Positions 53,580-62,631 of a stretch of 64,000 nucleotides of DNA are shown here, piece after piece; the stretch's first letter is position 1, and each line of letters begins with the position of its first letter. Made by a program: the position numbers and the translations under genes. Source of the stretch: Kaistella faecalis (GTDB lineage Bacteria; Bacteroidota; Bacteroidia; Flavobacteriales; Weeksellaceae); the NCBI RefSeq assembly GCF_019195395.1, contig NZ_CP078067.1, positions 1,627,783-1,691,782 of the forward strand, written 5' to 3'. The notes below the pieces were generated by a model. That model did not search any database. It was given only the letters and a program-made list of their open reading frames with translations, and was not told the origin of the DNA.

Positions 53580-56117
53580 ATGAAGTTTAAATTCTTACCC
53601 ATCATCATGTTTGCGGCTTCGGCGCATTTCTATGGTCAGATAACTCCCGAGCAGACGCCGCAGGACAATAACCCGGTGTACGCTCAGAACGAAACAGGAT
53701 CCTACATCCTTAAAGACATTGTGGTAGATGGCGTAAAAAAATATACCCCCGCACAGATCTTAAGATTTACCGGTCTTAACAAGAACGAAAGCGTAGAAAT
53801 TCCAGGGCAGAAAATAAGTAACGCCATTAAAAAACTGTGGGAAACACAGTCTTTTTCTGAAGTTGAAGTATATATTCAAAGCATCGAAGGCGAACAGATC
53901 GTGCTTCGCTTCAATCTGCAGGATCTTAAAGACCTTGGAGAAGTGAAATTTACAGGTAAAGGAATTGGGAAGTCGAAAAGTGAAAAACTCGCCAAAGACA
54001 ACAACCTGAAACCCGGAACCAAAATCACCCAGAATTTAGTTTCAACCCTGAAAACGAATATTCCGAAAGAATATATTAAAAAGGGTTTCGCTGACGCCAA
54101 AGTAACTATTGAGGATAAAGTTAATGCCCAGGATCCTGAATTGGTAGACTGGACGATTAATGTGGAAAGAGGTAAAAAGGTGAAAATCAGCCATATTGAA
54201 TTTGAAGGAAACGAGAATGTGTCAGACAGCAAACTGCGCAAAAAAGGTTTCAAAGACACGAAGCAGAAAAGATTCGGTATTCAGGGCATTCTGAAACCAT
54301 CAAAATTCATTGAAGAGAAATATGAAGAGGACAAGAATAATCTTGTAAACTACTATCGCTCATTAGGTTTTCGTGATGCGAAGATCGTTTCCGATTCCGT
54401 GTGGAGAAATCCTAAAAATGATTTTGAAATCAATGTAAAACTTAGTGAAGGAAAAAAATATTATATTGGAGACATCAATTTCCTTGGAAATACAGCGTTC
54501 TCTACCGATTATCTTCAGAAAGTTTTAGGATATAAAACCGGTGACATTTATGATGCTGTTGGTTTCAACAAGAAAGTAGGCGAGGATGGCGGAAAAGAAG
54601 ACGATTCCGATATCAAGTCAATTTATATGAACAACGGATACCTGTTCTCTAACGTTACTCCAATCGAAAAATCAGTTGCAGGTGATTCCATCAATTTGGA
54701 AATCCGGATTAACGAGGGCGAAAAAGCAACATGGAACCGTGTGACATGGAGTGGGAACACCACAACGCATGACCACGTAATTTTGCGTTCATTGAGAACA
54801 AAACCGGGAAGTTTATTTGCTAAAAGCGATATTAAAAGAACGTATTTTGATTTGGCCGGGATGCAGTTTTTCGATCCGCAGCAGGTTGGTCAGAACATCG
54901 TTCCGAATCCACAGGATAACACAGTAGATGTACACTGGACGCTTGTGGAAAAAGGTTCTTCTCAGGTTCAGCTTCAGGCCGGTTACGGTGGTGGATCATT
55001 TATCGGTACTTTAGGACTTACATTCAACAACTTTTCACTGAGAAACTTTTTAAAACTTAAAGATTTTAAACCGGTTCCTCAGGGTGACGGGCAAACGCTT
55101 TCGATCCAGGCTCAGGCCGGGCAATATTTCCAGAATTACGGGATTTCATTCACCGAGCCCTGGTTGTTCGGTACAAGACCTACTGCACTTTCTGTAAGTG
55201 TAAACCAGTCTTTGGTAAGATATTCAGACCAGTTTGGCGATACTCAGAAACTGAACATTTTCTCTGCAAGTGCGGGATTAAACAGGCTTTTGAGATGGCC
55301 GGATGACTATTTCTCCCTATATACAGGAATCCAGTATCAAAGCTATGATTTCAGCAATTATCCGTTCCAGTTTGGTAATGAAACTGAATATAACGGTTCT
55401 GCAAAAAATTTCAGTTTCAATGTTGGTTTGAGCAGAATGTCTGCCGGTTTAGACCCAATTTTCCCGACGCAAGGTTCCAACTTAGAAGCTTCGGTTAAGT
55501 TTACGCCCCCTTATTCACTCTTCAGCGACAAGAATTATGCTGCAATGAGTAATGTGGAAAAATACAAATGGCTCGAATTTTATAAAGTGAAGATGAAAGC
55601 TGATGTATATAATACGGTTGTTGGGAAGATGGTACTTAGAAGTACTGCCGAGATGGGCTTCCTGAACGGTTATAACAAAGAACTTGGTGCACCGCCGTTT
55701 GAGAGATTTTATGTAGGGGGAACTGGATTGTTTGGTGGAAGATATGACGGTAGGGAATTGGTGCCGTTACGCGGTTACGAAAATGCATCCTCAACAGGCG
55801 GAACCCTGGAAGATGTAACTCCATACGGTGGAGCAACGATCTATAACAGATTTGCGCTCGAACTCAGATACCCGATTTCTATGAATCAGACCGCAAAAAT
55901 TTATGCATTAAGCTTCCTGGAAGGCGGTAATGCATGGAATTCGTTCGGGACCTATAACCCATTCCAGCTGAAACGTTCGGCAGGTGTCGGAGTTAGAGTT
56001 TACATGGGCGCGTTCGGACTTATCGGTTTCGATTTTGCTTACGGTTTCGATAAAACGCTTATGGGTACTGAACCTGCAGGATGGAAAACCCACTTCCTCA
56101 TGAATCAATCATTATAA
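53580..56117 (+). CDS. bamA: Outer membrane protein assembly factor BamA
   Basis: The 845-residue protein inserts beta-barrels into the outer membrane. A signal peptide (about 1-20) precedes five POTRA repeats (about 40-420), then the 16-strand barrel (about 440-845). The conserved lid-lock motif of the family appears in FGGRYDGRELVPLRGY, near the end of the barrel. The C-terminus ends MNQSL rather than in the usual aromatic residue. It is followed by two Skp genes, the usual order. Confidence 0.95.
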   Translation: MKFKFLPIIMFAASAHFYGQITPEQTPQDNNPVYAQNETGSYILKDIVVDGVKKYTPAQILRFTGLNKNESVEIPGQKISNAIKKLWETQSFSEVEVYIQSIEGEQIVLRFNLQDLKDLGEVKFTGKGIGKSKSEKLAKDNNLKPGTKITQNLVSTLKTNIPKEYIKKGFADAKVTIEDKVNAQDPELVDWTINVERGKKVKISHIEFEGNENVSDSKLRKKGFKDTKQKRFGIQGILKPSKFIEEKYEEDKNNLVNYYRSLGFRDAKIVSDSVWRNPKNDFEINVKLSEGKKYYIGDINFLGNTAFSTDYLQKVLGYKTGDIYDAVGFNKKVGEDGGKEDDSDIKSIYMNNGYLFSNVTPIEKSVAGDSINLEIRINEGEKATWNRVTWSGNTTTHDHVILRSLRTKPGSLFAKSDIKRTYFDLAGMQFFDPQQVGQNIVPNPQDNTVDVHWTLVEKGSSQVQLQAGYGGGSFIGTLGLTFNNFSLRNFLKLKDFKPVPQGDGQTLSIQAQAGQYFQNYGISFTEPWLFGTRPTALSVSVNQSLVRYSDQFGDTQKLNIFSASAGLNRLLRWPDDYFSLYTGIQYQSYDFSNYPFQFGNETEYNGSAKNFSFNVGLSRMSAGLDPIFPTQGSNLEASVKFTPPYSLFSDKNYAAMSNVEKYKWLEFYKVKMKADVYNTVVGKMVLRSTAEMGFLNGYNKELGAPPFERFYVGGTGLFGGRYDGRELVPLRGYENASSTGGTLEDVTPYGGATIYNRFALELRYPISMNQTAKIYALSFLEGGNAWNSFGTYNPFQLKRSAGVGVRVYMGAFGLIGFDFAYGFDKTLMGTEPAGWKTHFLMNQSL

Positions 56118-56128
56118 AAGGTTATTAG

Positions 56129-56770
56129 ATGAAACAGATCAAATTATTTTCGCTGCTCCTTCTCATATTTTCTGGTGCTCTTGGTGCACAGAAAATCGGA
56201 GTTGTCGATACCGATTATATCCTGAGTAAAATGCCTCAGTACAAGGATGCGCAGGACAGGCTTAATGAGCAGATTGCCAACTGGCAGACCGAAATCCAAA
56301 CATTGCAGTCGGATTTTGATAAGAAAAAATCCCTGCTGGAAAATGAGAGAGTCCTTTTGGTAGGCGATCAGTTGAAACAGCGCGAAAAAGAAGTTGATGA
56401 CCTTGATAAGAAAATCAAGAACATGATCAATAACCGTTTCGGTACTCTTGGTGAAATCAACAATGCAAGATCAAATCTCACCAAACCTTTCCAGGACCAG
56501 ATATGGAACGCAATCCGTACAGTGTCAGAGAAAAACAGTTTGGGCATAGTTCTTGATAAAAGCAATAACATTAGTGTAATTTTCCTCGAAAAGCGTTATG
56601 ATTATACAGATAAAGTGTTAGATTTGTTGCTGAAAAACTCAGGAACAAAAGGCACGGAAAAGCCTGCAAGATCAGGAATGAGCGAGGCAGATGCAAAAGA
56701 GGAAAAATTAAGACTGTCTAGAGACAAAGAGATCAAGAATCCAGCAACGCAGTCTAGAAGATCAAAATAA
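56129..56770 (+). CDS. OmpH/Skp-family periplasmic chaperone, first copy
   Basis: The 213-residue product has a signal peptide (about 1-20) and the Skp signature IGVVDTDYILSKMPQYKDAQ. A long charged coiled coil (about 45-110) follows. The C-terminal 40 residues after the Skp domain are a charged extension (SGMSEADAKEEKLRLSRDKE), not usual for Skp. It holds unfolded outer-membrane proteins for BamA, whose gene lies 11 bases upstream. Confidence 0.9.
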   Translation: MKQIKLFSLLLLIFSGALGAQKIGVVDTDYILSKMPQYKDAQDRLNEQIANWQTEIQTLQSDFDKKKSLLENERVLLVGDQLKQREKEVDDLDKKIKNMINNRFGTLGEINNARSNLTKPFQDQIWNAIRTVSEKNSLGIVLDKSNNISVIFLEKRYDYTDKVLDLLLKNSGTKGTEKPARSGMSEADAKEEKLRLSRDKEIKNPATQSRRSK

Positions 56771-56803
56771 ATTTAAACAACAATAAATTATTCAACCCCA
56801 ATT

Positions 56804-57298
56804 ATGAAAAAATTAAGTGTATTATTTGCAGCAGTAATGATGTTGATAACAGCAGGAGCAGTTAACGCTCAGAAAGTTGCATCTATGGATTACGAAGCTG
56901 TATTGGCAGCAATGCCTGAAACTAAGAAAATGACCACAGATTTAGATACTTTCAGCAAAACTAAAGGTGACGAACTTCAGAAGCAGGCAGAGTCTTTCCA
57001 AAAAGAAGTTCAGCAATACCAGGCTGATGGTGCTAAAATGACAGAAGCTCAGAGAACTGCTAAAGAAGGTGAATTACAGAAAAAGCAGCAGAATCTGCAG
57101 GCGTTGCAACAAACTGCTCAACAAGATTTGGCTTCAAGAAGAGATGCAGCGGTAAAACCGATCATCGACAAACTGAACAATGCAGTTGCTAAAGTAGCTA
57201 AGGCAAACAGTTTTGATTTCATCATCGATTCTACGGCATTAATCTACAAAGGTGGTCCGGACGCAACTCCGCTTGTAAAAAAAGAATTAGGTCTTTAA
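56804..57298 (+). CDS. OmpH/Skp-family periplasmic chaperone, second copy
   Basis: This 164-residue paralogue of the preceding gene has a signal peptide ending VNAQ, the opening KVASMDYEAVLAAMPETKKM, and the same coiled-coil prong region rich in Lys, Gln and Glu. It lacks the extended tail of the first copy and is nearer to classical Skp length. A strong terminator closes the unit uppS/bamA/ompH/ompH. Confidence 0.9.
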   Translation: MKKLSVLFAAVMMLITAGAVNAQKVASMDYEAVLAAMPETKKMTTDLDTFSKTKGDELQKQAESFQKEVQQYQADGAKMTEAQRTAKEGELQKKQQNLQALQQTAQQDLASRRDAAVKPIIDKLNNAVAKVAKANSFDFIIDSTALIYKGGPDATPLVKKELGL

Positions 57299-57317
57299 TA
57301 AACCCTTTCTATAACCT

Positions 57318-57349
57318 AAACCATCCCGATACTTTCAGGATGGTTTTTT
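57318..57349 (+). terminator. Terminator of the bamA/ompH operon
   Basis: AAACCATCC pairs with GGATGGTTT around 11 bases and is followed by a T-run. Confidence 0.85.
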
Positions 57350-57356
57350 AATTTTG
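57349..57356 (+). promoter_or_regulatory. -7 element immediately before the thioesterase gene
   Basis: TAATTTTG ends 4 bases before the ATG at 57361. A start 4-5 bases after the G would put the first base of the message at or next to the ATG, so a leaderless transcript is implied. Confidence 0.4.
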
Positions 57357-57360
57357 TAAA

Positions 57361-57849
57361 ATGGAAAAAGAAATTTCATCAGTAGAGAAAGTGCGCTTCA
57401 GCGACTGCGATCCTATTGGTCACCTTAATAATGTAAAATATCTGGAATACATGCTTAACGCAAGAGAAGATCATGTAGAAAGCGGTTACGGTTTTACTTA
57501 TGAGGGCTATACCCGCCAGACAGGATGCACCTGGATCACCGTACAGAACGAAATTGCTTATCTTAAAGAAGTGCGTTATAACGCCAAAGTGCAGATTTCG
57601 AGCAAAACAATAGAACTGGGCGACCGGCTGTCGAAAGTCGAGATTCTAATGAAAAGCGAAGACGGAAAAACCATTCACAGCATACTGTGGCTTACCGTAA
57701 TCTATTTCAACATGAAAACACGCCGATCAGAATCACAGCCTGAAGAAACAAAAGACCTTTTCCGCAAATTTTTGGTAAATTTAGAGGAGAAAGATTTCCA
57801 AAGCAGAGTTTCATATTTCAGAAAACTGAATAAATCAGCCGCAAAATGA
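57361..57849 (+). CDS. Acyl-CoA thioesterase (4HBT hot-dog fold)
   Basis: The 162-residue enzyme has the 4HBT catalytic segment VRFSDCDPIGHLNNVKYLEY (Asp plus GHLNN). It resembles YbgC/FadM-type thioesterases that hydrolyse acyl-CoA. The substrate is unknown. Its last bases overlap the rfbD start by 4 (ATGA), so the two are coupled. Confidence 0.9.
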   Translation: MEKEISSVEKVRFSDCDPIGHLNNVKYLEYMLNAREDHVESGYGFTYEGYTRQTGCTWITVQNEIAYLKEVRYNAKVQISSKTIELGDRLSKVEILMKSEDGKTIHSILWLTVIYFNMKTRRSESQPEETKDLFRKFLVNLEEKDFQSRVSYFRKLNKSAAK

Positions 57850-58712
57850 CAAAAAGAATACTGATTATCGGAGGTAACGGACAGTTAGGGAACTGTATCC
57901 GAAAGATTGCTCCTGATTTTGAAGACCGATACGAATTTAATTTTACCGATTCAGCAACGCTTGACATTACAGATGGGTCTGCAGTTTCTGATTTTTTCTA
58001 TGACTATAAACCGCAATTCTGTATTAATGCTTCAGCTTATACTGCGGTAGATCTTGCGGAAACAGAGCCTGAAAAAGCCTTTGCAGTAAATGCAGACGGA
58101 GTGGCCAATTTAGCTGAAGCTTGTGCTGAATATAACTGCGTATTGATTCACGTTTCTACCGATTATGTTTTTGATGGTGAAACTGAAATTTCTTATTCTG
58201 AAGATAATTTTACGAATCCGCAAGGCATTTACGGAGCCTCAAAACTGAAAGGTGAAGAACTCTCGATGGATATTAATCCAAAGACAGTGATTATCCGCAC
58301 ATCGTGGCTGTATTCAGAGTTTAATAAAAATTTTGTGAAAACAATGCTGAACTTATTCTCCACTAAGGATGAATTGGGAATTGTTGCGGATCAGTTTGGT
58401 CAGCCTACCAATGCTAATGATTTAGCAGAAGCAATCATGAAAGTCATCGACACTGAAACAAAAACCTTTGGTATTTTTCATTTTTCCAATTATCCTGAAA
58501 CAAGCTGGTTCGGTTTTGCTAAAAAGATTGCAGAATTTTCAGATTCGGGAATTAAACTCAATGCAATTACCACGCAAGATTTTCCTACTCCGGCCACAAG
58601 GCCGAAACGAAGTACAATGGCTTTAGATAAAATAGAAAATATTTACCGCATTGAACTGAATCATTGGGAGAATTCTCTTGAAGATTGCATACAAATTCTA
58701 CAGAAATCATGA
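57846..58712 (+). CDS. rfbD: dTDP-4-dehydrorhamnose reductase
   Basis: The 288-residue short-chain reductase makes dTDP-L-rhamnose. It has the NAD(P) motif GGNGQLGNCI, the STDYVFDGE stretch, and the catalytic YGASKLKGE (YxxxK). The other dTDP-rhamnose genes (rfbA, rfbB, rfbC) are not in this window. Overlap at both ends with its neighbours points to one transcript with the thioesterase and the following secreted-protein gene. Confidence 0.92.
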   Translation: MTKRILIIGGNGQLGNCIRKIAPDFEDRYEFNFTDSATLDITDGSAVSDFFYDYKPQFCINASAYTAVDLAETEPEKAFAVNADGVANLAEACAEYNCVLIHVSTDYVFDGETEISYSEDNFTNPQGIYGASKLKGEELSMDINPKTVIIRTSWLYSEFNKNFVKTMLNLFSTKDELGIVADQFGQPTNANDLAEAIMKVIDTETKTFGIFHFSNYPETSWFGFAKKIAEFSDSGIKLNAITTQDFPTPATRPKRSTMALDKIENIYRIELNHWENSLEDCIQILQKS

Positions 58713-59386
58713 AAAAATCAGTCTTTTTATATGTGATTCTGTTCAGCCAGGTTTTGTTCGCACAGAATGTTGTGCTTAATAAAGTTTCAAAAACAAATTC
58801 GAACAGCGATAGGTTTCTTTATAAAATAAATCCCGAGGTAGTAACTTCAGAATACCTGGGCGAAATTGAAGTACAGGGATTTTCTGACGACGATGTTAAA
58901 GTTTTCGGGATGATCTACAAAAAAGCAAAAGAAGTGGGAGCAAATGCTTTCTCGTATCTGCCTTTTGAAGCTGTGGAAGGTGGAATGCAGAAATTTGATC
59001 CGGCCCATTACAGACTCAGTCTTTATTATGTTGCGCCCGATCAGTTCTCCAAGGAAGACAATATTATTTATCTTATTGCCTCACCGTTTAAGAAACAGAC
59101 GATCGCCATCAATAAAGCTAACAGGACTTTTCAGCCGCGTACTTTTACAAAAATGATGCTTACTCCAGGCGAAGTTTATACCGTTTCCACTAGAAAACTT
59201 TTGGGTTCGGCTATCAAACTTTCTGCACAGGAAAACCAACCCGTACAATTTTTTCAGTTTTCGGCCTTTTCAATGAATTCTAATACTGATGGAAACGCTG
59301 GTATTAACCTAAAATCTGGAGATATTACCAGACTGGAGCAGTCTTATGCTCAGTTTTTAACCACCGTTTATCAGTATCAGGAATAA
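58709..59386 (+). CDS. Secreted protein of unknown function
   Basis: The 225-residue product has a signal peptide (MKKSVFLYVILFSQVLFAQ) and a beta-rich mature part with no recognised domain. A longer frame opens at 58685, but ATG 58709 gives a proper signal peptide and overlaps the rfbD stop as ATGA. Co-transcription with rfbD and bshB1 is likely. Confidence 0.75.
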   Translation: MKKSVFLYVILFSQVLFAQNVVLNKVSKTNSNSDRFLYKINPEVVTSEYLGEIEVQGFSDDDVKVFGMIYKKAKEVGANAFSYLPFEAVEGGMQKFDPAHYRLSLYYVAPDQFSKEDNIIYLIASPFKKQTIAINKANRTFQPRTFTKMMLTPGEVYTVSTRKLLGSAIKLSAQENQPVQFFQFSAFSMNSNTDGNAGINLKSGDITRLEQSYAQFLTTVYQYQE

Positions 59387-59418
59387 TATTGCTGCAAATT
59401 ATATTTAAATTTAGACAG

Positions 59419-60138
59419 ATGAAAGTAGATATTCTGGCCATTGGCGCCCATCCGGACGATGTAGAACTCGGTTGTGGAGGAACATTAGCTAAATTAATTT
59501 CCGAAGGGAAAAAAGTTGCGATTGTTGATTTAACGCAAGGCGAACTCGGTACACGCGGAACTAATTTTACCAGAGCTGAAGAAGCCGCGGAAGCTTCCAG
59601 AGTACTTGGGATTTCAGCACGTGAAAATTTGAAAATGAAAGACGGTTTTATTCTCAATACTGAAGAGTATCAAATGCAGGTGGTGAAAATGATCCGTAAG
59701 TATCAGCCAGAAATTGTTTTTGCTAACGCAATTGACGACAGACATCCGGATCATGCGAAAGCCTCGAAATTGGTGTCAGATGCGTGTTTTCTTGCAGGAT
59801 TGGTGAAAATTGACACAGTATTGGATGGTGAAAACCAACAACAGTGGCGTCCAAAGCAGGTTTTCCATTACATCCAATGGAAAAATGTAATTCCGGAATT
59901 TGTTGTGGATATTTCAGATTTCATGGAGAAGAAAATAGAAGCCTGTCTCGCCTATAAAACCCAGTTTTACGACCCCAATTCCAATGAACCGATGACTCCG
60001 ATCGCGACGAAGGATTTTCTGGAAAGTTTAACTTACAGAGCTCAGGATTTAGGCAGATTGTCGGGTGTTGGTTTCGCTGAAGGATTTACTTCGGAAAAGT
60101 TGCTTGCTTTCAAAAATTTTGACGGAATAGTTTTGTAA
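59419..60138 (+). CDS. bshB1: Bacillithiol biosynthesis deacetylase BshB1
   Basis: The 239-residue LmbE-like zinc deacetylase removes the acetyl group from GlcNAc-malate in bacillithiol synthesis. The zinc motif AIGAHPDDVELGCGG is at the N-terminus, and DDRHPDHAKASKL carries the third ligand region. A TTG-started longer frame is rejected. Its presence means the organism probably makes bacillithiol as its low-molecular-weight thiol. bshA and bshC are not in this window. Confidence 0.92.
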   Translation: MKVDILAIGAHPDDVELGCGGTLAKLISEGKKVAIVDLTQGELGTRGTNFTRAEEAAEASRVLGISARENLKMKDGFILNTEEYQMQVVKMIRKYQPEIVFANAIDDRHPDHAKASKLVSDACFLAGLVKIDTVLDGENQQQWRPKQVFHYIQWKNVIPEFVVDISDFMEKKIEACLAYKTQFYDPNSNEPMTPIATKDFLESLTYRAQDLGRLSGVGFAEGFTSEKLLAFKNFDGIVL

Positions 60139-60161
60139 TTTCTCGAAAAACCCTATATTTG
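60131..60161 (+). promoter_or_regulatory. Promoter of tRNA-His
   Basis: TTTTG (60131-60135), an 18-base spacer and TATATTTG (60154-60161) match the consensus. The -33 box overlaps the bshB1 stop codon. Initiation near 60166 precedes the tRNA 5' end by about 7 bases. Confidence 0.75.
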
Positions 60162-60172
60162 CAACCTCAAAC

Positions 60173-60247
60173 GGTGATTGTAGCTCAGTTGGTTAGAGCG
60201 CCGGATTGTGGTTCCGGAGGTCGGGGGTTCGAGACCCCTCATTCACC
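60173..60247 (+). tRNA. tRNA-His (anticodon GTG)
   Basis: The cloverleaf is clear: D-arm GCTCAGTTGGTTAGAGC, anticodon arm CCGGATTGTGGTTCCGG with anticodon GTG, and T-arm GGGGGTTCGAGACCCCT. The additional G at -1 (60173) faces discriminator C73, the identity element of tRNA-His. CCA is not encoded. The acceptor stem GTGATTG/CATTCAC has a T-T mismatch at pair 5-68. Confidence 0.96.
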
Positions 60248-60252
60248 CACTT

Positions 60253-60285
60253 AAAACGCATTGATTTTCAGTGCGTTTTTTTATT
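60253..60285 (+). terminator. Terminator of tRNA-His
   Basis: AAAACGCA pairs with TGCGTTTT, followed by a T-run. Confidence 0.85.
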
Positions 60286-60321
60286 TTGTAATACTTTTAT
60301 TTTCATTCTACTTGATAAGCA

Positions 60322-60354
60322 AATAAAAAAAGCATCCTTAATGGGATGCTTTTG
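60322..60354 (-). terminator. Terminator of the DUF3276 gene
   Basis: On the minus strand AAAAGCATCC and GGATGCTTTT form a 10-bp stem with a short loop, and TTTTTATTT follows. Confidence 0.85.
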
Positions 60355-60359
60355 TTTTA

Positions 60360-60695
60360 TTAAACTTCGTCGTCGGATTCAATGGTGAATGAACGGCTTT
60401 TAAAATCTTTGTCGTGTCTCTCAGAAATCACGTCTTCACCTTTCTGGCTGATAATAAAGTCTGTAGATTCTCTGAACATGTCCTCGAAACTTTTGAAATC
60501 TTCTTTGTAGAGATAGATTTTATGTTTTTCGAAAGTTGCTTCTCCGTTTTCCCCAAAATTCTTTTTGCTTTCGGTGATTGTCAGATAATAGTCTCCCGCT
60601 TTAGTTTCGCGAACATCAAAGAAATATGTTCTTCTTCCTGCTTTCAACACCTTTGTGAAAATTTCATTTTCGTGGCGTTCCTTGTAATCACTCAT
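60360..60695 (-). CDS. DUF3276/PUR-domain nucleic-acid-binding protein
   Basis: The 111-residue product is a DUF3276 protein, the bacterial PUR-alpha-like fold known from Bacteroidota. The segment ENEIFTKVLKAGRRTYFFDV and DYYLTITESKK are diagnostic, and the charged tail ends ESDDEV. Structures of such proteins show a PUR repeat that binds single-stranded nucleic acid. The physiological target is unknown. It stands alone between two terminators and the ABC exporter gene. Confidence 0.9.
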   Translation of the reverse strand: MSDYKERHENEIFTKVLKAGRRTYFFDVRETKAGDYYLTITESKKNFGENGEATFEKHKIYLYKEDFKSFEDMFRESTDFIISQKGEDVISERHDKDFKSRSFTIESDDEV

Positions 60696-60809
60696 TTGTA
60701 GCTATTTTTTCAAATCTTATTTAACAAATATAAAAGATTTCTTTTAATTGCAAAATAATTAATTGGTTTTTGTTAACAAAAATGAATTATAAGTAACGAA
60801 TCCGCATTT

Positions 60810-62471
60810 TTATGCCGATGCTGTCGTTTCTACTTTAGTGAGATTCAATATTTTATCTGCACGTTTTGCGCTGCTTTCGCGGTGCGTAATGATGATTGAG
60901 CTGCTTTTCTGGATTTCGTTTTCGATATTCTGGAGAATGTTTTCTTCGGTTTCAGTATCCAACGCCGACAGAGAATCATCAAAAATTAAAATCTTCGGTT
61001 CTTTAATCAGGGCTCTGGCGATACAGATTCTTTGTTTCTGGCCTCCGGAAAGCATAACACCTCTTTCCCCAACCATTGTTTTGTACTGATCTTTAAATTC
61101 TACAATATTCTTATGAACATCCGCCTTTTTTGCATATTGTTCGACCAGTTTTAAAGAGGGCTTGTCCACCGCAAAACCGATATTGTTTTCGATTGTATCC
61201 GAAAACAGAAAACTTTCCTGAGGAATATACCCGATCTGTCTGCGGTAGTTTTCCAGATTATGTTCTTTCAGGTTTTTGCCGTCAACTAAAATTTCGCCTT
61301 CCGTCGGGTCAATCAGCCGGCAGAGTAGAAGTGCTACCGTTGATTTTCCGCTGCCCGTTTTTCCCATTATCGCCAGTGATTTCCCGGCTTCGATCGTAAA
61401 ACTTAAATTTTCTAAAGCTTTGATTCCAGTATTCGGATAAACGTAGGATACATTCCTGAATTCAATATCTCCTTTGATCGGATAGATTTCGTTATTGGTA
61501 TTGATGATTTCGGTTTTCATGTCGAGAAATTCATTTATCCTTGCCATCGATGCATCAGCTCTCTGGTTTACTGATGTAACCCAACCGACCATAGAAAATG
61601 GCCAGATCAGAATATTTATATACATGAAAAAATCGGCAATTTTTCCTACGGACAGTTCGTTGTTCAGATATTTTTGTCCGCCGATTACCAGAATTACTAC
61701 ATTCAAAAGCCCAATTACAAATAGAATAATGGTGAAAAAGTAAGCTTCAGTTTTCGCCAGGTCCAGGGCTTTATCCTGATAGTCTTTAACTTTTATACCG
61801 TAATTTTTCTCAATATACTTTTCCTTGGCAAAAAACTTCACCACGCGGATTCCGGAGAAACTGTCCTGTACGAAGGTCGAAATCGCAGACTGGCTTTTCT
61901 GCATGATTTTCGATTTGTGATTAATAATCGAACTTACTTTATATATAACGTAAGAGAGAATAGGCAGCGGAACCAATGACCACAACGTCATAGAAACGTC
62001 GGTTTTCAGCATATAAATGCTTGTAATGATGAGCAAAATAATAAGGTTCACTACATACATTACGCCTGGCCCCAGATACATTCTCACCGCGACAACATCT
62101 TCACTAAGCCGGTTCATTAAGTCACCGGTTGTGGTTTTTTTGAAATCGGTTAAAGACAGTTCCTGATAATGGGTGTAAATTTTATTTTTCAGTTCGTATT
62201 CAATTTTCCGTGAGGCAACAATGATGGTTTGCCGCATCATGAAAGTGAAAAAACCTGTGAGTATTGATGAAACAACGATAATCGCTACGTAAATCAGTAC
62301 CTGTTTGTTAAAGCCCTGATTCGCGGTTTGTGCAATCTGGTCAACAGATTTCCCTACAAACTGCACCTTATAAATACTGAAGAAGTTGCTGGCGATAATA
62401 AACAGGAATCCCCAAAACAGCAGGATACGGTGTTTCCAGAAATAAGGGTTTAGGGTTTTCAGTGCGTTCAT
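60810..62471 (-). CDS. ABC transporter, fused permease and ATPase (MsbA-like exporter)
   Basis: The 553-residue half-transporter has six helices (about 15-300) and a nucleotide-binding domain with GKTGSGKST (Walker A), YIPQESFLFSDTI (Q-loop), LSGGQKQRICIARAL (signature) and ILIFDDSLSALD (Walker B). It works as a homodimer or with a second half. Function is likely lipid or multidrug export; the substrate is not readable. The partner gene is not adjacent. Confidence 0.9.
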   Translation of the reverse strand: MNALKTLNPYFWKHRILLFWGFLFIIASNFFSIYKVQFVGKSVDQIAQTANQGFNKQVLIYVAIIVVSSILTGFFTFMMRQTIIVASRKIEYELKNKIYTHYQELSLTDFKKTTTGDLMNRLSEDVVAVRMYLGPGVMYVVNLIILLIITSIYMLKTDVSMTLWSLVPLPILSYVIYKVSSIINHKSKIMQKSQSAISTFVQDSFSGIRVVKFFAKEKYIEKNYGIKVKDYQDKALDLAKTEAYFFTIILFVIGLLNVVILVIGGQKYLNNELSVGKIADFFMYINILIWPFSMVGWVTSVNQRADASMARINEFLDMKTEIINTNNEIYPIKGDIEFRNVSYVYPNTGIKALENLSFTIEAGKSLAIMGKTGSGKSTVALLLCRLIDPTEGEILVDGKNLKEHNLENYRRQIGYIPQESFLFSDTIENNIGFAVDKPSLKLVEQYAKKADVHKNIVEFKDQYKTMVGERGVMLSGGQKQRICIARALIKEPKILIFDDSLSALDTETEENILQNIENEIQKSSSIIITHRESSAKRADKILNLTKVETTASA

Positions 62472-62518
62472 AAATTGGCTTTTGGCATTCTGAATTTTTG
62501 CGGAAAATTTTCCTGATG

Positions 62519-62526
62519 CAAAAGTA
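62519..62526 (-). promoter_or_regulatory. -7 element of the ABC transporter gene
   Basis: TACTTTTG on the minus strand lies 47 bases before the ATG; the -33 region is poor. Confidence 0.35.
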
Positions 62527-62601
62527 ATAAATTGAAAACTGATCGAGCATTTTTATTGAAATTCAAAACGCCAGGCGGGAGAGCAGTTTGCAAAAAAATG
62601 C

Positions 62602-62609
62602 TATCTTTG
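62602..62609 (+). promoter_or_regulatory. -7 element of nusB
   Basis: TATCTTTG lies 22 bases before the nusB ATG; the nearest upstream TTTG is only 11 bases away, so no good -33 element is seen. Confidence 0.35.
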
Positions 62610-62631
62610 CACGCATAAAAAGCTCTTTGAA

